From positions 2,356,001 to 2,420,000 of the forward strand of contig NZ_JAUCES010000005.1 of NCBI RefSeq assembly GCF_030348825.1: 64,000 nt of DNA. Reading direction: 5' to 3'. Position 1 is the first letter of the stretch, and every line of letters starts with the position of its first letter. Under the pieces are notes generated by a model. That model searched no databases and was not told where the DNA came from. It saw only the letters and a list, made by a program, of their open reading frames with translations. Position numbers and translations under genes: made by a program. The DNA is from Fictibacillus sp. b24. GTDB lineage: Bacteria > Bacillota > Bacilli > Bacillales > Fictibacillaceae. Positions 1-9,028 of this stretch are shown piece by piece.

Positions 1-57
1 ATTTTGCGGGTATTTATTGTAAGAAATCATTATCACACTAACTTCAATACTCATCAT
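1..57 (-). CDS. Family 2 glycosyltransferase, N-terminal fragment (cut by window edge)
   Basis: Only the first 19 codons are present, reading MMSIEVSVIMISYNKYPQN on the minus strand. The pattern of a short hydrophobic beta strand followed by S-Y-N-K is the classic start of a GT-A fold family 2 glycosyltransferase. An AAGGGGGAG ribosome binding site precedes the ATG. It lies 34 bases downstream of the epimerase gene on the same strand, so the two are probably co-transcribed in a surface polysaccharide cluster that continues beyond the window. Acceptor and donor cannot be inferred. Confidence 0.6.
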   Translation of the reverse strand, partial: MMSIEVSVIMISYNKYPQN

Positions 58-91
58 ACTCCCCCTTATTCGTTTTTCAGTCATTTATCTC

Positions 92-1168
92 TTAAGTTGT
101 TTTTTTCCATTTGGTTTTGTTTTCTTTATAAATTTGTTTCATAATTTTTTGAATATCAAATTTTATATCCCAATCTGGATAGTCCGTTTTAAATTTATTC
201 AAGCTGCTTACATACCAGATATGATCTCCTATTCGTGCCTTGGGTGAATATTGATACTTAAGTTTCTGTCCTGATATTTCTTGAGCAATATCAATAGCTT
301 CTAATATTGATACATTTGAATGACGTCCTCCACCCAAGTTATAAACTTCACCACATTTTTGGGGATTACGAAAAATACAGTCCATTGCTGATATTACATC
401 TTTTGAATGGATGACATCACGTACTTGTTTGCCTTTATGTCCGTATATGATATATGGAATGTCTAACATTACACATTTCATGAGATAATTAATAAAACCA
501 TGTGCCGCAACTCCAGATTGCTTTGACCCACTCAGAACCCCCCCTCTTAAACAATAAGTATGTAGTTTGAAATATTTTCCATATTCTTGAACTAATACAT
601 CTGCCGATAGCTTTGAAACTCCAAATAATGAGTGTAAACATTGGTCTACATTCATGTTCTCTTGTATTCCGTTAAAATAAGGATGTAAGGGATCTATTTC
701 CCACCTTTTCTCTAATTCTTTCAAAGGAAGCTGATTAGGATAATCTCCATAAACTTTATTTGTAGATGTGAAAATAAACACAGCTTTTGGACTATATAGG
801 CGAAATGCTTCCAATAAGTTCAAGGTACCATTTGCATTTATATTAAAATCTGTAATCGGATCTGTACTTGCCCAATCATGTGAAGGCTGTGCAGCTGTAT
901 GAATTATTAATACAATTTCATTTTGGTATCGTTTAAAAATTTGAAAAACTTCCTGAGTATTTCTTATATCTACTTCATGGTGAATATAATTTTTAGGGTA
1001 TTTCTGTTCTAAATATGTCCTGTTCCATGATGTATCTGCTTCATCACCAAAAAAAAATTTACGCATATTGTTATCGATGCCGATTACCGTATAGCCTTTA
1101 GAAAGGTAATATTCTGAGGCTTCAGAACCAATTAAGCCTGCCGAACCTGTAATGACGACAACAGACAT
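92..1168 (-). CDS. NAD-dependent sugar-nucleotide epimerase/dehydratase (extended SDR)
   Basis: This 358-aa protein is an extended short-chain dehydrogenase/reductase acting on a nucleotide sugar. The N-terminus carries the dinucleotide-binding motif TGSAGLIG (residues 7-14) and the acidic D-N-N pair after the second strand. The overall pattern (FTSTNKVYGD, later LRGG and YNLGGGR) resembles CDP-paratose 2-epimerase-like enzymes. The usual catalytic Tyr-x-x-x-Lys reads F-G-V-S-K here, so Tyr is Phe. The start at 1168 is chosen over an in-frame ATG at 1192 because AGAGGTG lies just upstream of it. The gene is AT-rich and is followed by a glycosyltransferase, which suggests capsule, spore or cell-wall glycan synthesis. 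Its substrate is unknown. Confidence 0.75.
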   Translation of the reverse strand: MSVVVITGSAGLIGSEASEYYLSKGYTVIGIDNNMRKFFFGDEADTSWNRTYLEQKYPKNYIHHEVDIRNTQEVFQIFKRYQNEIVLIIHTAAQPSHDWASTDPITDFNINANGTLNLLEAFRLYSPKAVFIFTSTNKVYGDYPNQLPLKELEKRWEIDPLHPYFNGIQENMNVDQCLHSLFGVSKLSADVLVQEYGKYFKLHTYCLRGGVLSGSKQSGVAAHGFINYLMKCVMLDIPYIIYGHKGKQVRDVIHSKDVISAMDCIFRNPQKCGEVYNLGGGRHSNVSILEAIDIAQEISGQKLKYQYSPKARIGDHIWYVSSLNKFKTDYPDWDIKFDIQKIMKQIYKENKTKWKKTT

Positions 1169-1294
1169 ATTGCACCTCTTTTCTCTTACCATTATTTCTA
1201 TACAATATGCACAAGATTTTTTGAATACTACATATATTAATTTCAGGGTATTTCCCGAGCTTCAAGAAATTTTTTCAACAAATAGTAACCTAAA

Positions 1295-1336
1295 CTAAAA
1301 AAAACCTTGAATGGAATTCCATTCAAGGTTTTTTTT
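1295..1336. terminator. Bidirectional terminator downstream of fabI
   Basis: A perfect 24-bp palindrome (CCTTGAATGG...CCATTCAAGG, 1305-1328) is flanked by an A tract on the left and a T tract on the right. It would end fabI transcription and insulate the polysaccharide genes. Confidence 0.85.
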
Positions 1337-2114
1337 AACGAGCTATAATATTATAGCCGCTGTCTACATGAAGAATTTCTCCCGTGATACCACGAGCAAG
1401 GTCACTCATCAAGAATAATGCAGTGTCTCCAACTTCTTCTTGTGTGTTCGCTTTTCTAAGCGGTGATCTTTCTTCAATCTCTTTTAATACAGAGTTAAAG
1501 TCACCGATTCCTTTTGCTGCTAGTGTACGAATTGGTCCAGCTGAGATTGCATTGACACGAATTCCATCTTTTCCAACATCACTTGCTAGGTATTTTACGC
1601 TCGCATCCAATGACGCTTTTGCAACACCCATTACATTATAATTAGACACAACTCTCTCTCCGCCAAGGTAAGTTAGCGTTACGATGCTGCCGCCTTCCGT
1701 CATCAATGGACGTGCTTCTTTTACTACTGCAGTAAGAGAATATGAGGAAATGTTATGAGCTAACAGGAAACCTTCACGAGTTGTGTTCAAGTACTCACCT
1801 TTAAGCTCCTCTGTGTTTGCAAATGCAATACAGTGTGCTAATCCATGAATAACTCCAACTTCTTCTTTTAATTGAGCGAACGTTTTTTTAATTTCATCAT
1901 CATTTGTAATGTCACAAGGAAGTACGATTGAATCATTTCGATCAAGTGACTCTGCTAAATCTCTAACGTTTTTCTCTAGTCTTTCTCCTGCGTATGTAAA
2001 CACTAAGCGTGCTCCCGCGTTTGATAGAGATTGTGCGATTCCCCATGCGATACTTCTCTTATTCGCTACACCCATGACAACAAACGTTTTGTTTTCTAAT
2101 GATAATTGATACAT
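1335..2114 (-). CDS. fabI: Enoyl-[acyl-carrier-protein] reductase FabI
   Basis: FabI catalyses the NADH-dependent last reduction of each type II fatty acid elongation cycle in the cytoplasm. The 259-aa product has the FabI-type Rossmann start GVANKRSIAWG and the catalytic Tyr-x6-Lys pair (Y159, K166), with a second family Tyr at 149. Length matches Bacillus FabI. The start at 2114 is preceded by GGAGGAG; an in-frame ATG at 2144 would lie upstream of that site. It is monocistronic between a terminator and a FapR-type operator at 2170-2186, so repression by FapR and induction by malonyl-CoA is inferred. fabH and fabF at 33-35 kb carry the same operator. Confidence 0.95.
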   Translation of the reverse strand: MYQLSLENKTFVVMGVANKRSIAWGIAQSLSNAGARLVFTYAGERLEKNVRDLAESLDRNDSIVLPCDITNDDEIKKTFAQLKEEVGVIHGLAHCIAFANTEELKGEYLNTTREGFLLAHNISSYSLTAVVKEARPLMTEGGSIVTLTYLGGERVVSNYNVMGVAKASLDASVKYLASDVGKDGIRVNAISAGPIRTLAAKGIGDFNSVLKEIEERSPLRKANTQEEVGDTALFLMSDLARGITGEILHVDSGYNIIAR

Positions 2115-2169
2115 AAAAGTTCTCCTCCCCGTAGTTACATTCATAGTTTTATCAAATTAGTAATTGTTA

Positions 2170-2194
2170 TTAGTACCAAGTCCTAATTAGTATA
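2170..2194 (-). promoter_or_regulatory. FapR-type operator with overlapping -10 element of fabI
   Basis: TTAGTACCAAGTCCTAA (2170-2186) closely matches the FapR operator known from Bacillus lipid genes and matches 15 of 17 bases of the site upstream of fabH in this window. A TATACT -10 hexamer on the minus strand (2189-2194) abuts it, so FapR would cover the transcription start. No convincing -35 box was seen. Confidence 0.75.
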
Positions 2195-2220
2195 ACAGAA
2201 ATAATAAGGAAATTCACTAG

Positions 2221-2367
2221 TTAACCTTTACTAGTCTGAATATTTTTCACTTCATATCCGCAAGAATCACAGCGATAAATCACATTTTGATTAGATTGAG
2301 CAATTAATATCTCATGGTTTAAATCATGCATTTTATGACATTTGGGACAATGAACAACTGGCTTCAT
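2221..2367 (-). CDS. Small zinc-ribbon protein (48 aa)
   Basis: This short gene encodes 48 residues with two cysteine pairs, CPKC near the N-terminus and CDSC about 28 residues later, a typical zinc ribbon. The start has a GGGAGCT ribosome binding site at suitable spacing. It lies between the fabI promoter region and a hairpin repeat, apparently as its own unit. No membrane segment or catalytic motif is visible. Zinc binding is inferred from the cysteines; the function is unknown. Confidence 0.65.
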   Translation of the reverse strand: MKPVVHCPKCHKMHDLNHEILIAQSNQNVIYRCDSCGYEVKNIQTSKG

Positions 2368-2472
2368 AAATCTTTCAGCTCCCTTTTTTTTATATTCTTA
2401 GCATGCTCATTTTTCACGAAAATTAAGGCTGTTATGACAAACTTTGTAGCTCTGAAAGAAATCAAAGAAGTA

Positions 2473-2600
2473 GTTGATTTCCGTTTCAGATGCTCCATTT
2501 CCGCGGGGCAGGCGGTGAGCCCCTTGCCGCTATGCGCCTTTAAGGATCTCACCTGACCGCTTGTCCCGCAGGAGTCTCGCATCTTACACTCCAATCAAAT
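2473..2600 (+). repeat. Intergenic hairpin repeat, copy A
   Basis: A ~128-bp imperfect hairpin begins with GTTGATTTCCG and ends with CTCCAATCAA. Paired arms include AGATGC with GCATCT and GCGGG with CCCGC. It belongs to a family with eight full copies in the window (A-H). It has no coding capacity beyond spurious frames. Confidence 0.9.
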
Positions 2601-2665
2601 TTCAAGGACGTAAAAATAAAAAAATGTCCGTTAGCAACACTCCTTTGAAAAAAGCTAAGCAAATA

Positions 2666-2697
2666 CAAAAAAGCGCTGGCATAAACCAGCACTTTTA
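2666..2697 (-). terminator. Terminator of the YjbQ-type antiporter gene
   Basis: On the minus strand AGTGCTGG pairs with CCAGCGCT around a short loop and is followed by a run of T, immediately after the antiporter stop codon. Confidence 0.8.
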
Positions 2698-4542
2698 TCA
2701 ACTCAGTATTTGTCTCATTTGTAGAATCTGTTCCTTGCTTCCTGTTACAACCATCTTATCTCCTAATAGAATCTCTGTATCACCATGTGGAACGATCGAC
2801 TCTTTTCCTCTATAAATACGTACGATGATACTGTCACCTAAGAACGGGAAATTTCTTAATGCTGTTCGGTGATACGAACTATTTGAAACGATGATCTCAT
2901 TTAGACTGTTGTCTGATGTTGTAAGAATATCAACAACTGCCGGATTTTCGATTAATGCTTTTAATAAGACTTGTGATGAGAAGTAAACAGAATATACTTC
3001 TATCCCTTCTTCTTTTAGTGCATCTCTTTTAACCGAATCCTCTATCCGTGCAACGATTCGCTGTACTCCTTCTTCTTTTGCGAGGAGAGCAAGTTGTTTG
3101 TTCGTTTCATCATTTCCTGTAGCAAAAACAATAACATCGGTTGCAAAGACGTTCGCCACTTTAAGAGTGTCTACTTCGTAATTTTCAAGTTCACGTATAT
3201 TAAAGCTTTCTAACTGTTTCTGATCTTTTTCTTCTTGTTTCGTATGATACAGTCTAAATTCAAAACGAGTTTGATCTAGTTCTGTAGTTAATGGCAGCGT
3301 AAATTGGTTTGCACCTACAAACACAAGCTGTTCTTTCGGTGTTTCTTCTTCTTTCTTTTTAGGGAAGAACTTTTTAAAGAATATCGGTGTAATGATTGCA
3401 CTTATAACGGCTGTTAAGATTAACGCAGATGATGTACGTGCATCAATAATGTTGATTCGTTCTCCAATTTTAGCCGCAGCAATAACAAGTGAAAGTGTGG
3501 ACGTTAATAAAAAGCCAGCAGCTGTTACTGTTTTCCAGTCATACCACTTTCGAAGATATAAAATGGGCAAGAACTTAGAAATGAGCAACGCTAACAATAA
3601 CAACGGAATTAACGCCAATGCTTTCGGATCAGCAAAAATGGAACGAATATCTAGTTCTACCCCGACCATAACAAAAAAGATTGGTATTAAAAATCCGTAT
3701 CCAAATGAGTCTAGTTTATGAACAAGCTGCTTATTAGGCGATAAAAGCGAAACTAATACTCCCGCTAAAAAAGCTCCTAATATATTTTCAGCACCAACCG
3801 ACTCAGAAAGGCCAACTAAAACGATTATCAACGTAAAGACAGCTCGTGTATCCAGCTGTATTGTTCCTTTTGACATCGTGTCAAGAAAAGATCGGTGTCT
3901 TAGTTGCTTTCCGACAAAGTACAGAATCACACCTGCAGCGAAAAGGATAAGCAATAACCACATCCGACCAGGATCGCCTGATTCAAGTGAAACAAATAAA
4001 GCTAATAAAATCATGGTAACAAGATCCGCTATAACCGCCACCAGTAATATGATCTGACCGATCGTGGTTTTTGATAACTTCTCTTCCTTTAATGTTGGTA
4101 CTACAACACCTAAAGAAATGGTAGAGATAACGAGCGTCATGAAGAATGCACTCTCTGTAAATCCACCCCAAACGAATAATAGAGATAAACCATAAGAGAG
4201 GATAAGAATAAATAGAAAAATCACACTCGAGACAACAATACGGTTTGGCTCTTTTTTTCCATTATTCTTTCTCTTAGCGTTTGTTTCTCCTGCAAAAATA
4301 CTAAAATCAATTTCAAGACCACTTAGAAACATTAAAAAGATAAAGCCGAGTACGGATAATATTTCAAGCCAAGCGTCAGAATGAACGATATCAAAACCGC
4401 TTTTTCCTAAAATAATTCCTACTATAATTTCTGCAACTACAACAGGTATAATCCTCAAACGAAATTTGTTTAGTAAGATAGGAACAAAAAATGCTGTAAG
4501 AATGACAATAACTAATGAAGCAAAAGATGCATGTTCTTCCAT
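2698..4542 (-). CDS. yjbQ: Monovalent cation:proton antiporter, CPA2 family with RCK domains (YjbQ-like)
   Basis: This 614-aa membrane protein has about a dozen hydrophobic segments over residues 1-380, the Na/H exchanger fold of KefB-type CPA2 antiporters. A cytoplasmic part with a TrkA-N/RCK-like region (about residues 400-520) and a TrkA-C-like end (about 530-614) follows. Its length and its position near prpE and nadF fit B. subtilis YjbQ. It is expected to exchange K+ or Na+ for protons under nucleotide-linked gating; ion specificity is not readable. The start at 4542 follows GGAGGGATT; an in-frame ATG further upstream lacks such a site. Confidence 0.85.
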   Translation of the reverse strand: MEEHASFASLVIVILTAFFVPILLNKFRLRIIPVVVAEIIVGIILGKSGFDIVHSDAWLEILSVLGFIFLMFLSGLEIDFSIFAGETNAKRKNNGKKEPNRIVVSSVIFLFILILSYGLSLLFVWGGFTESAFFMTLVISTISLGVVVPTLKEEKLSKTTIGQIILLVAVIADLVTMILLALFVSLESGDPGRMWLLLILFAAGVILYFVGKQLRHRSFLDTMSKGTIQLDTRAVFTLIIVLVGLSESVGAENILGAFLAGVLVSLLSPNKQLVHKLDSFGYGFLIPIFFVMVGVELDIRSIFADPKALALIPLLLLALLISKFLPILYLRKWYDWKTVTAAGFLLTSTLSLVIAAAKIGERINIIDARTSSALILTAVISAIITPIFFKKFFPKKKEEETPKEQLVFVGANQFTLPLTTELDQTRFEFRLYHTKQEEKDQKQLESFNIRELENYEVDTLKVANVFATDVIVFATGNDETNKQLALLAKEEGVQRIVARIEDSVKRDALKEEGIEVYSVYFSSQVLLKALIENPAVVDILTTSDNSLNEIIVSNSSYHRTALRNFPFLGDSIIVRIYRGKESIVPHGDTEILLGDKMVVTGSKEQILQMRQILS

Positions 4543-4692
4543 AATCCCTCCATAGTTTCTATATATTATTGGTTTACTATAGTAAAGCGGAAAAAGAAAT
4601 GTCAAACGATTGTGCTCAAAATGATTTGCAAACGTTCTGTTTTTCGGTAAGATAATACATGTTATTGTTTTACTTTAAGGAGTCGATTCCAC

Positions 4693-5850
4693 ATGCAAAA
4701 TAACCACAAATCTCCATGGCAACAACTCGATTACAATCTATTGTTTATTTTATTTTTAATGGTCATCTCAAGCTGTATTGCGATCTATAGTGCACAGATG
4801 ATGGATCAATACGGCAGCAACTTCGTGATTAAACAAATCGTATGGTACATTATCGGTGGAATTGCTGTAGTCGGAGTAATGGTTTTAGACTTTGATCAGT
4901 TCAGAAAGTTATCTTGGTATCTTTATGGACTAGGCATCATATTGCTATTAGGAATTCTTGCTGCACCAGAAAGCATCGTTCCAAACATTAATGGTGCACA
5001 AAGTTGGTACAGGTTTGGTCCTTTTGCACTTCAGCCTTCAGAACTTGTTAAAGTCGCACTCGTTATTGCCATAGCTAATACGATTGCAACACATAATGAA
5101 AAGTATATTATTCGTACAATTCATGAAGACCTATTATTACTCGGGAAAATTGCTTTAATCGCTGGTTTTCCGACTTTTCTTGTTTTATTGCAGCCTGACC
5201 TTGGTACGAGCCTTGTTTTCATGGCAATCACAGGTAGCCTTCTACTTGTGTCAGGAATCAGATGGAGAATTATACTTATTCTTATTCTTTCCTTTATCTT
5301 GTTCATATCAATCCTAGTTTGGATATATTTTACCTTCCCGCAATTTTTCGTAGAACACATTCTGGATCAATATCAGCTCAACCGATTTTATGCATGGCTT
5401 GATCCATATGGACATAAAGACGCAGGATATCATACGAGAAACGCTCTGCTTGCAATTGGCAGCGGAATGCTTTTTGGAAAAGGATTCACAGAAGGCTCTG
5501 TATACCTACCAGAAGCGCAAACAGATTTTATCTTTTCAATCATCGGTGAAGAATTTGGTTTTGTAGGCACAAGCTTTGTTATTTCACTCTTTTTCTTAAT
5601 GGTCTACAGAATGATTAATACAGCCCTCGAAAGCAATGAAGCATTTGGAAGTTATCTATGTGCTGGTGTTATCGGTATGTTTACCTTTCAAGTATTTCAA
5701 AATATCGGTATGAACATTCAAGTTATGCCGATCACTGGTATTCCTCTCCCGTTTATCAGCTATGGAGGCAGTTCAGTACTCGCATGTATGATTGCATTTG
5801 GGCTCGTTCTGAATGTTCGATCAAGAACTGTAAAATATATGTTTGAATAA
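4693..5850 (+). CDS. FtsW/RodA/SpoVE family peptidoglycan polymerase
   Basis: The 385-aa polytopic membrane protein has the SEDS pattern: about ten hydrophobic helices, GAQSWYRFGPFALQPSELVK near residue 105 and the C-terminal PLPFISYGGSS signature near residue 355. SEDS proteins polymerise lipid II glycan strands with a partner class B PBP. RodA, FtsW and SpoVE look alike here; the short N-terminus and lack of a long C-terminal tail favour a RodA paralogue. No PBP gene is adjacent. AAGGAG precedes the ATG, and the gene is transcribed away from yjbQ. It is an addition relative to the B. subtilis yjb order. Confidence 0.85.
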   Translation: MQNNHKSPWQQLDYNLLFILFLMVISSCIAIYSAQMMDQYGSNFVIKQIVWYIIGGIAVVGVMVLDFDQFRKLSWYLYGLGIILLLGILAAPESIVPNINGAQSWYRFGPFALQPSELVKVALVIAIANTIATHNEKYIIRTIHEDLLLLGKIALIAGFPTFLVLLQPDLGTSLVFMAITGSLLLVSGIRWRIILILILSFILFISILVWIYFTFPQFFVEHILDQYQLNRFYAWLDPYGHKDAGYHTRNALLAIGSGMLFGKGFTEGSVYLPEAQTDFIFSIIGEEFGFVGTSFVISLFFLMVYRMINTALESNEAFGSYLCAGVIGMFTFQVFQNIGMNIQVMPITGIPLPFISYGGSSVLACMIAFGLVLNVRSRTVKYMFE

Positions 5851-5877
5851 CACCTGAATTTTTTCAGGTGTTTTTCT
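5851..5877 (+). terminator. Terminator after the RodA-like gene
   Basis: CACCTGAA pairs with TTCAGGTG followed by TTTTTCTTTT, directly after the stop codon. Confidence 0.85.
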
Positions 5878-5916
5878 TTTACCTTTGAAGTATCCTATTA
5901 GTCATGAGGTGAAAAT

Positions 5917-6657
5917 ATGAAATACGATATCATTGGTGACATTCATGGATGCTTTAAAGAGTATTGTGAACTATTAACAGTGTTAGGATACGAGTGGCAT
6001 AACGGCCTTCCCGTACATAAAGAAAACAGAAAACTTGTCTTCTTAGGTGATTTAATGGATCGAGGGCCTGAGTCAATAAAAGTTATGGAACATGTTTACG
6101 ACCTTGTACAAAATGATCTTGCACTTTATACACCTGGAAACCACTGCAACAAACTTTATCGATACTTTTTAGGACGTAACGTACAGGTTAAACACGGATT
6201 AGAAACGACTGTTGCTGAATTAGAGGCACTCAGTCAGGAGGAAAGAACTAAGGTTAGAAATCATTTTTGCAGCCTTTATGAAAATGCTCCGCTTTATTTA
6301 CATCTTGATGATGGGAAGTTAGTCGTAGCTCATGCTGGTATACGTGAAGATTATGTAGGTCAGAGCCATAAGAAAGTAAAAACCTTCGTATTATATGGAG
6401 ATATAACAGGTGAAACGAATCCTGATGGAACACCAGTTAGAAGAGACTGGGCAAAAAAACATTCTGGCAGAATTACGATCGTATATGGCCATACACCGGT
6501 TGAAGAAGTCCGCCATATTCAAAACACGTGGAATATAGATACAGGCTGTGTCTTTGGGGGCAAATTAAGTGCCTTAAGATATCCTGAGCTTGAGTCAGTA
6601 AGTGTTCCGTCGTCTCTTCCTTTTGTACCGGAAAAGTTTCGCTCATTTGATGATTAA
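5917..6657 (+). CDS. prpE: Bis(5'-nucleosyl)-tetraphosphatase PrpE
   Basis: This 246-aa metallophosphatase has the calcineurin-like motifs GDIHG (residues 7-11), [14 protein letters not shown] and later AHAG and YGHTP. The family hydrolyses diadenosine tetraphosphate, and B. subtilis PrpE also influences spore germination. GAGGTG precedes the ATG. It sits between the SEDS gene and the pseudouridine synthase, as in the B. subtilis yjbO-prpE(yjbP)-yjbQ order apart from the inserted SEDS gene. Confidence 0.92.
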   Translation: MKYDIIGDIHGCFKEYCELLTVLGYEWHNGLPVHKENRKLVFLGDLMDRGPESIKVMEHVYDLVQNDLALYTPGNHCNKLYRYFLGRNVQVKHGLETTVAELEALSQEERTKVRNHFCSLYENAPLYLHLDDGKLVVAHAGIREDYVGQSHKKVKTFVLYGDITGETNPDGTPVRRDWAKKHSGRITIVYGHTPVEEVRHIQNTWNIDTGCVFGGKLSALRYPELESVSVPSSLPFVPEKFRSFDD

Positions 6658-6699
6658 AAAATATGAAGGATTTGTGCTATTGCCACAAATCCTTCATAT
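6655..6699 (-). terminator. Terminator of the pseudouridine synthase operon
   Basis: ATGAAGGATTTGTG and CACAAATCCTTCAT form a long perfect stem. The T run follows only on the minus strand, and one arm overlaps the last codons of the pseudouridine synthase gene. Confidence 0.85.
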
Positions 6700-7570
6700 C
6701 CGTTGGACAGCTTACTTCTAATTTTATTTGCTCACCGGTAAATGGGTGTGTAAAAATTGTTCGTTCACTATGGAGCGCCTGGCGATTAATGAGGTCCAAG
6801 CTGCCTCCATACAAATCATCTCCTAAAAGCGGATGGCCAATTGATGCCATATGTACTCGAATTTGATGAGTTCTTCCAGTTTCCAATTTTAGTCTGATTA
6901 CTGAAAAGTCACGATCAGGAAGATAATCTATTTTTTCATAATGAGTGATGGAATGCTGTCCATCTTCCCTGACCATTCGTTCAATAATGCTGTCAGGATT
7001 TCTGCCAATCGGAGCATCTATTGTACCTTCTTGGTTTTTTATTTTTCCATGTACAAAAGCGATGTAACCTCTTTTTATTGACTTATTGATCTGCTGCTTC
7101 GACATAAGAGAATGGGAAAATCGATGTTTGGCGATTAAAACGATTCCTGAAGTGTCCTTATCCAGTCGGTTTACAGCATGAAAAGTACCTGGTATTCCCT
7201 TTTCTTGATAATAAAATAACACTGCTGCAGCGAGCGATCCTTTTGGTTGATATAAAGAAGGAATCGTTGGCATACCTGCAGGTTTATTTACAACTAAAAA
7301 ATGCTCATCTTCAAATTCGATGTTGATTGAAATATCCTCTGCCTCCATAGATTCACTTTTCGTCTCAGGTGGAAAACATACTGTTACTTCATCCCCACTT
7401 TTTAAGAGCGTTCTTACCGTTACTTCATCTTTATTCACAAAAAGAGCGCCGCCGTGAAACTTAATATCGGTCAGCGCTGCTTTAGAAATTTGTTTCGTTT
7501 TTAAATAGTCTCGTAAAAGTACGGGAGCCTCTTTTTCTTCCACAGTCCAAGTCATTTTAAAATTGTTCAT
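6677..7570 (-). CDS. yjbO: RluA/RluD family pseudouridine synthase (YjbO-like)
   Basis: This 297-aa enzyme isomerises uridine to pseudouridine in RNA. The catalytic motif HRLDKDTSG, with the essential Asp at its centre, lies mid-protein, followed by GRTHQIRVHM and the family LLGDDLYGG. An S4-like region occupies the N-terminal ~90 residues. The target RNA cannot be told from sequence. The start at 7570 follows GGAGATTGAT, one base after the nadF stop codon, so the pair is translationally coupled. Confidence 0.9.
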   Translation of the reverse strand: MNNFKMTWTVEEKEAPVLLRDYLKTKQISKAALTDIKFHGGALFVNKDEVTVRTLLKSGDEVTVCFPPETKSESMEAEDISINIEFEDEHFLVVNKPAGMPTIPSLYQPKGSLAAAVLFYYQEKGIPGTFHAVNRLDKDTSGIVLIAKHRFSHSLMSKQQINKSIKRGYIAFVHGKIKNQEGTIDAPIGRNPDSIIERMVREDGQHSITHYEKIDYLPDRDFSVIRLKLETGRTHQIRVHMASIGHPLLGDDLYGGSLDLINRQALHSERTIFTHPFTGEQIKLEVSCPTDMKDLWQ

Positions 7571-7571
7571 A

Positions 7572-8366
7572 TCAATCTCCAACGAACGATTCTTTAACTC
7601 GTTTCCAAAATGGAAATGGACGAAATCTAGCAAATCGTATCTTCTCTTCAGCTACTCTATATTGAATAGATTTTACTTTCTTCTGAACTAAGAATCGATG
7701 GTCTATCGTTATATTAAAATCCACATCGTTCACAGGTTTTAATATACACGTGTGATGCTGAGGCAGTACGAGCGGCGATCCAATCGTTCTGAATACACGG
7801 TTATTTATAGATGCCATCTCTGATAGTTGAATGGACGCCAAGGAAGGATGAATGATAGCCCCCCCTAGTGCTTTATTGTAAGCGGTACTTCCTGATGGTG
7901 TTGAAATACACAACCCGTCACCTCGGAATGTTTCAAACCTCTCCCCTTTGATTTCAACGTCCATGACAAGAGATCCTTCAACACTTTTCACGGTACATTC
8001 ATTAACGGCTAGATACCTTTTTTCATCAATTCCATCAATGTATCGAACTGTTACTTCTAAAAGCGGATATTCTACAATTTGAAAAGGTGTCTTGGCGATA
8101 TGTATAACGAGCTTCTCCACCTCTTCAGGCAGCCAATCAGCAAAAAAACCTAAATGGCCTGTATGAACCCCAACAAATGCCGTTTTATCGATTCTATGCA
8201 CATAATGATGAAAAGCATGAAGTAATGTTCCATCACCGCCTACTGTTATGACGATTTCAGGTTCTTTTTCTTCATAGACTAGCTCGAATTCTTCCAAATA
8301 TGAACGGATCTTTCCCGTTAGAATATTGGATTTGCTATCGCCTTTTGATATGATGGCAAATTTCAT
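7572..8366 (-). CDS. nadF: NAD kinase
   Basis: This 264-aa cytoplasmic enzyme phosphorylates NAD to NADP. The ATP/polyphosphate-binding GGDGT motif is at residues 43-47, and the second family motif, with TPSGSTAYN, lies near residue 150. Length agrees with Bacillus NadF (PpnK). GGAGAGAGA precedes the ATG. The gene follows the alarmone synthetase gene by 14 bases and is coupled to the pseudouridine synthase gene, as in the B. subtilis yjbM-yjbN-yjbO order. Confidence 0.93.
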   Translation of the reverse strand: MKFAIISKGDSKSNILTGKIRSYLEEFELVYEEKEPEIVITVGGDGTLLHAFHHYVHRIDKTAFVGVHTGHLGFFADWLPEEVEKLVIHIAKTPFQIVEYPLLEVTVRYIDGIDEKRYLAVNECTVKSVEGSLVMDVEIKGERFETFRGDGLCISTPSGSTAYNKALGGAIIHPSLASIQLSEMASINNRVFRTIGSPLVLPQHHTCILKPVNDVDFNITIDHRFLVQKKVKSIQYRVAEEKIRFARFRPFPFWKRVKESFVGD

Positions 8367-8380
8367 TCTCTCTCCATCCT

Positions 8381-9028
8381 TTATGATCCTAGTTTGGTTT
8401 CATTGGAACTATCATTTCGTTCTAAAAACACAAGCTGTGCCTCTTGAATTTCCCCTTTGATTTGAGACATCTCTTCGTCCAGGCGATTTGCCGCTTCAGC
8501 AGCTCTTTGCAGACGCTGGCGAATGTCTTCAGGAATCTGCCCTTGATACTTATAGTTCATAGAGTGTTCGATAGTTGCCCAAAAATTCATAGCAAGCGTA
8601 CGAACCTGAACTTCAACAAGAATCTTCTTTTCTCCATCTAAAACTTGAACGGGATACTCGATTACGATGTGATACGATCGATAGCCGCTCGGCTTTTTGT
8701 GGGTGATATAATCTCTTTCCTCAACAATCGTAAAATCATTTCGCTGACGAAGAAGATTAATAACTGTTTTAATATCATCTGTAAACTGACACATGATTCG
8801 AAGACCTGCTAAATCTTGAATTTCCTTTTCTAGTTGGTTATCCGGAATATTCTTTTGATAAGCTTTGTTCACGATCGATTTGATGGGTTTCACTCTTCCT
8901 GTAACAAACTCAATCGGACAATGCTGATTAGACTTTTCGAATTGTTCGCGGATTCCGCGAAACTTTATCTTCAATTCATCTACAGCTTGCTTGTACGGAG
9001 TTAATAGTGCTTCCCAGTCCATGCTCAT
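8381..9028 (-). CDS. yjbM: Small alarmone synthetase (RelQ/SAS1 type, YjbM)
   Basis: The 215-aa protein has a single RelA/SpoT synthetase domain without hydrolase or regulatory domains. It transfers pyrophosphate from ATP to GDP or GTP to make (p)ppGpp. Visible motifs are the GTP-side PSGYRSYH segment, [11 protein letters not shown] and the VEVQVRT strand. Length and gene neighbours match B. subtilis YjbM (SasB), whose homologues act as tetramers. The start overlaps the yjbL stop in an ATGA, indicating translational coupling. Confidence 0.92.
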   Translation of the reverse strand: MSMDWEALLTPYKQAVDELKIKFRGIREQFEKSNQHCPIEFVTGRVKPIKSIVNKAYQKNIPDNQLEKEIQDLAGLRIMCQFTDDIKTVINLLRQRNDFTIVEERDYITHKKPSGYRSYHIVIEYPVQVLDGEKKILVEVQVRTLAMNFWATIEHSMNYKYQGQIPEDIRQRLQRAAEAANRLDEEMSQIKGEIQEAQLVFLERNDSSNETKLGS

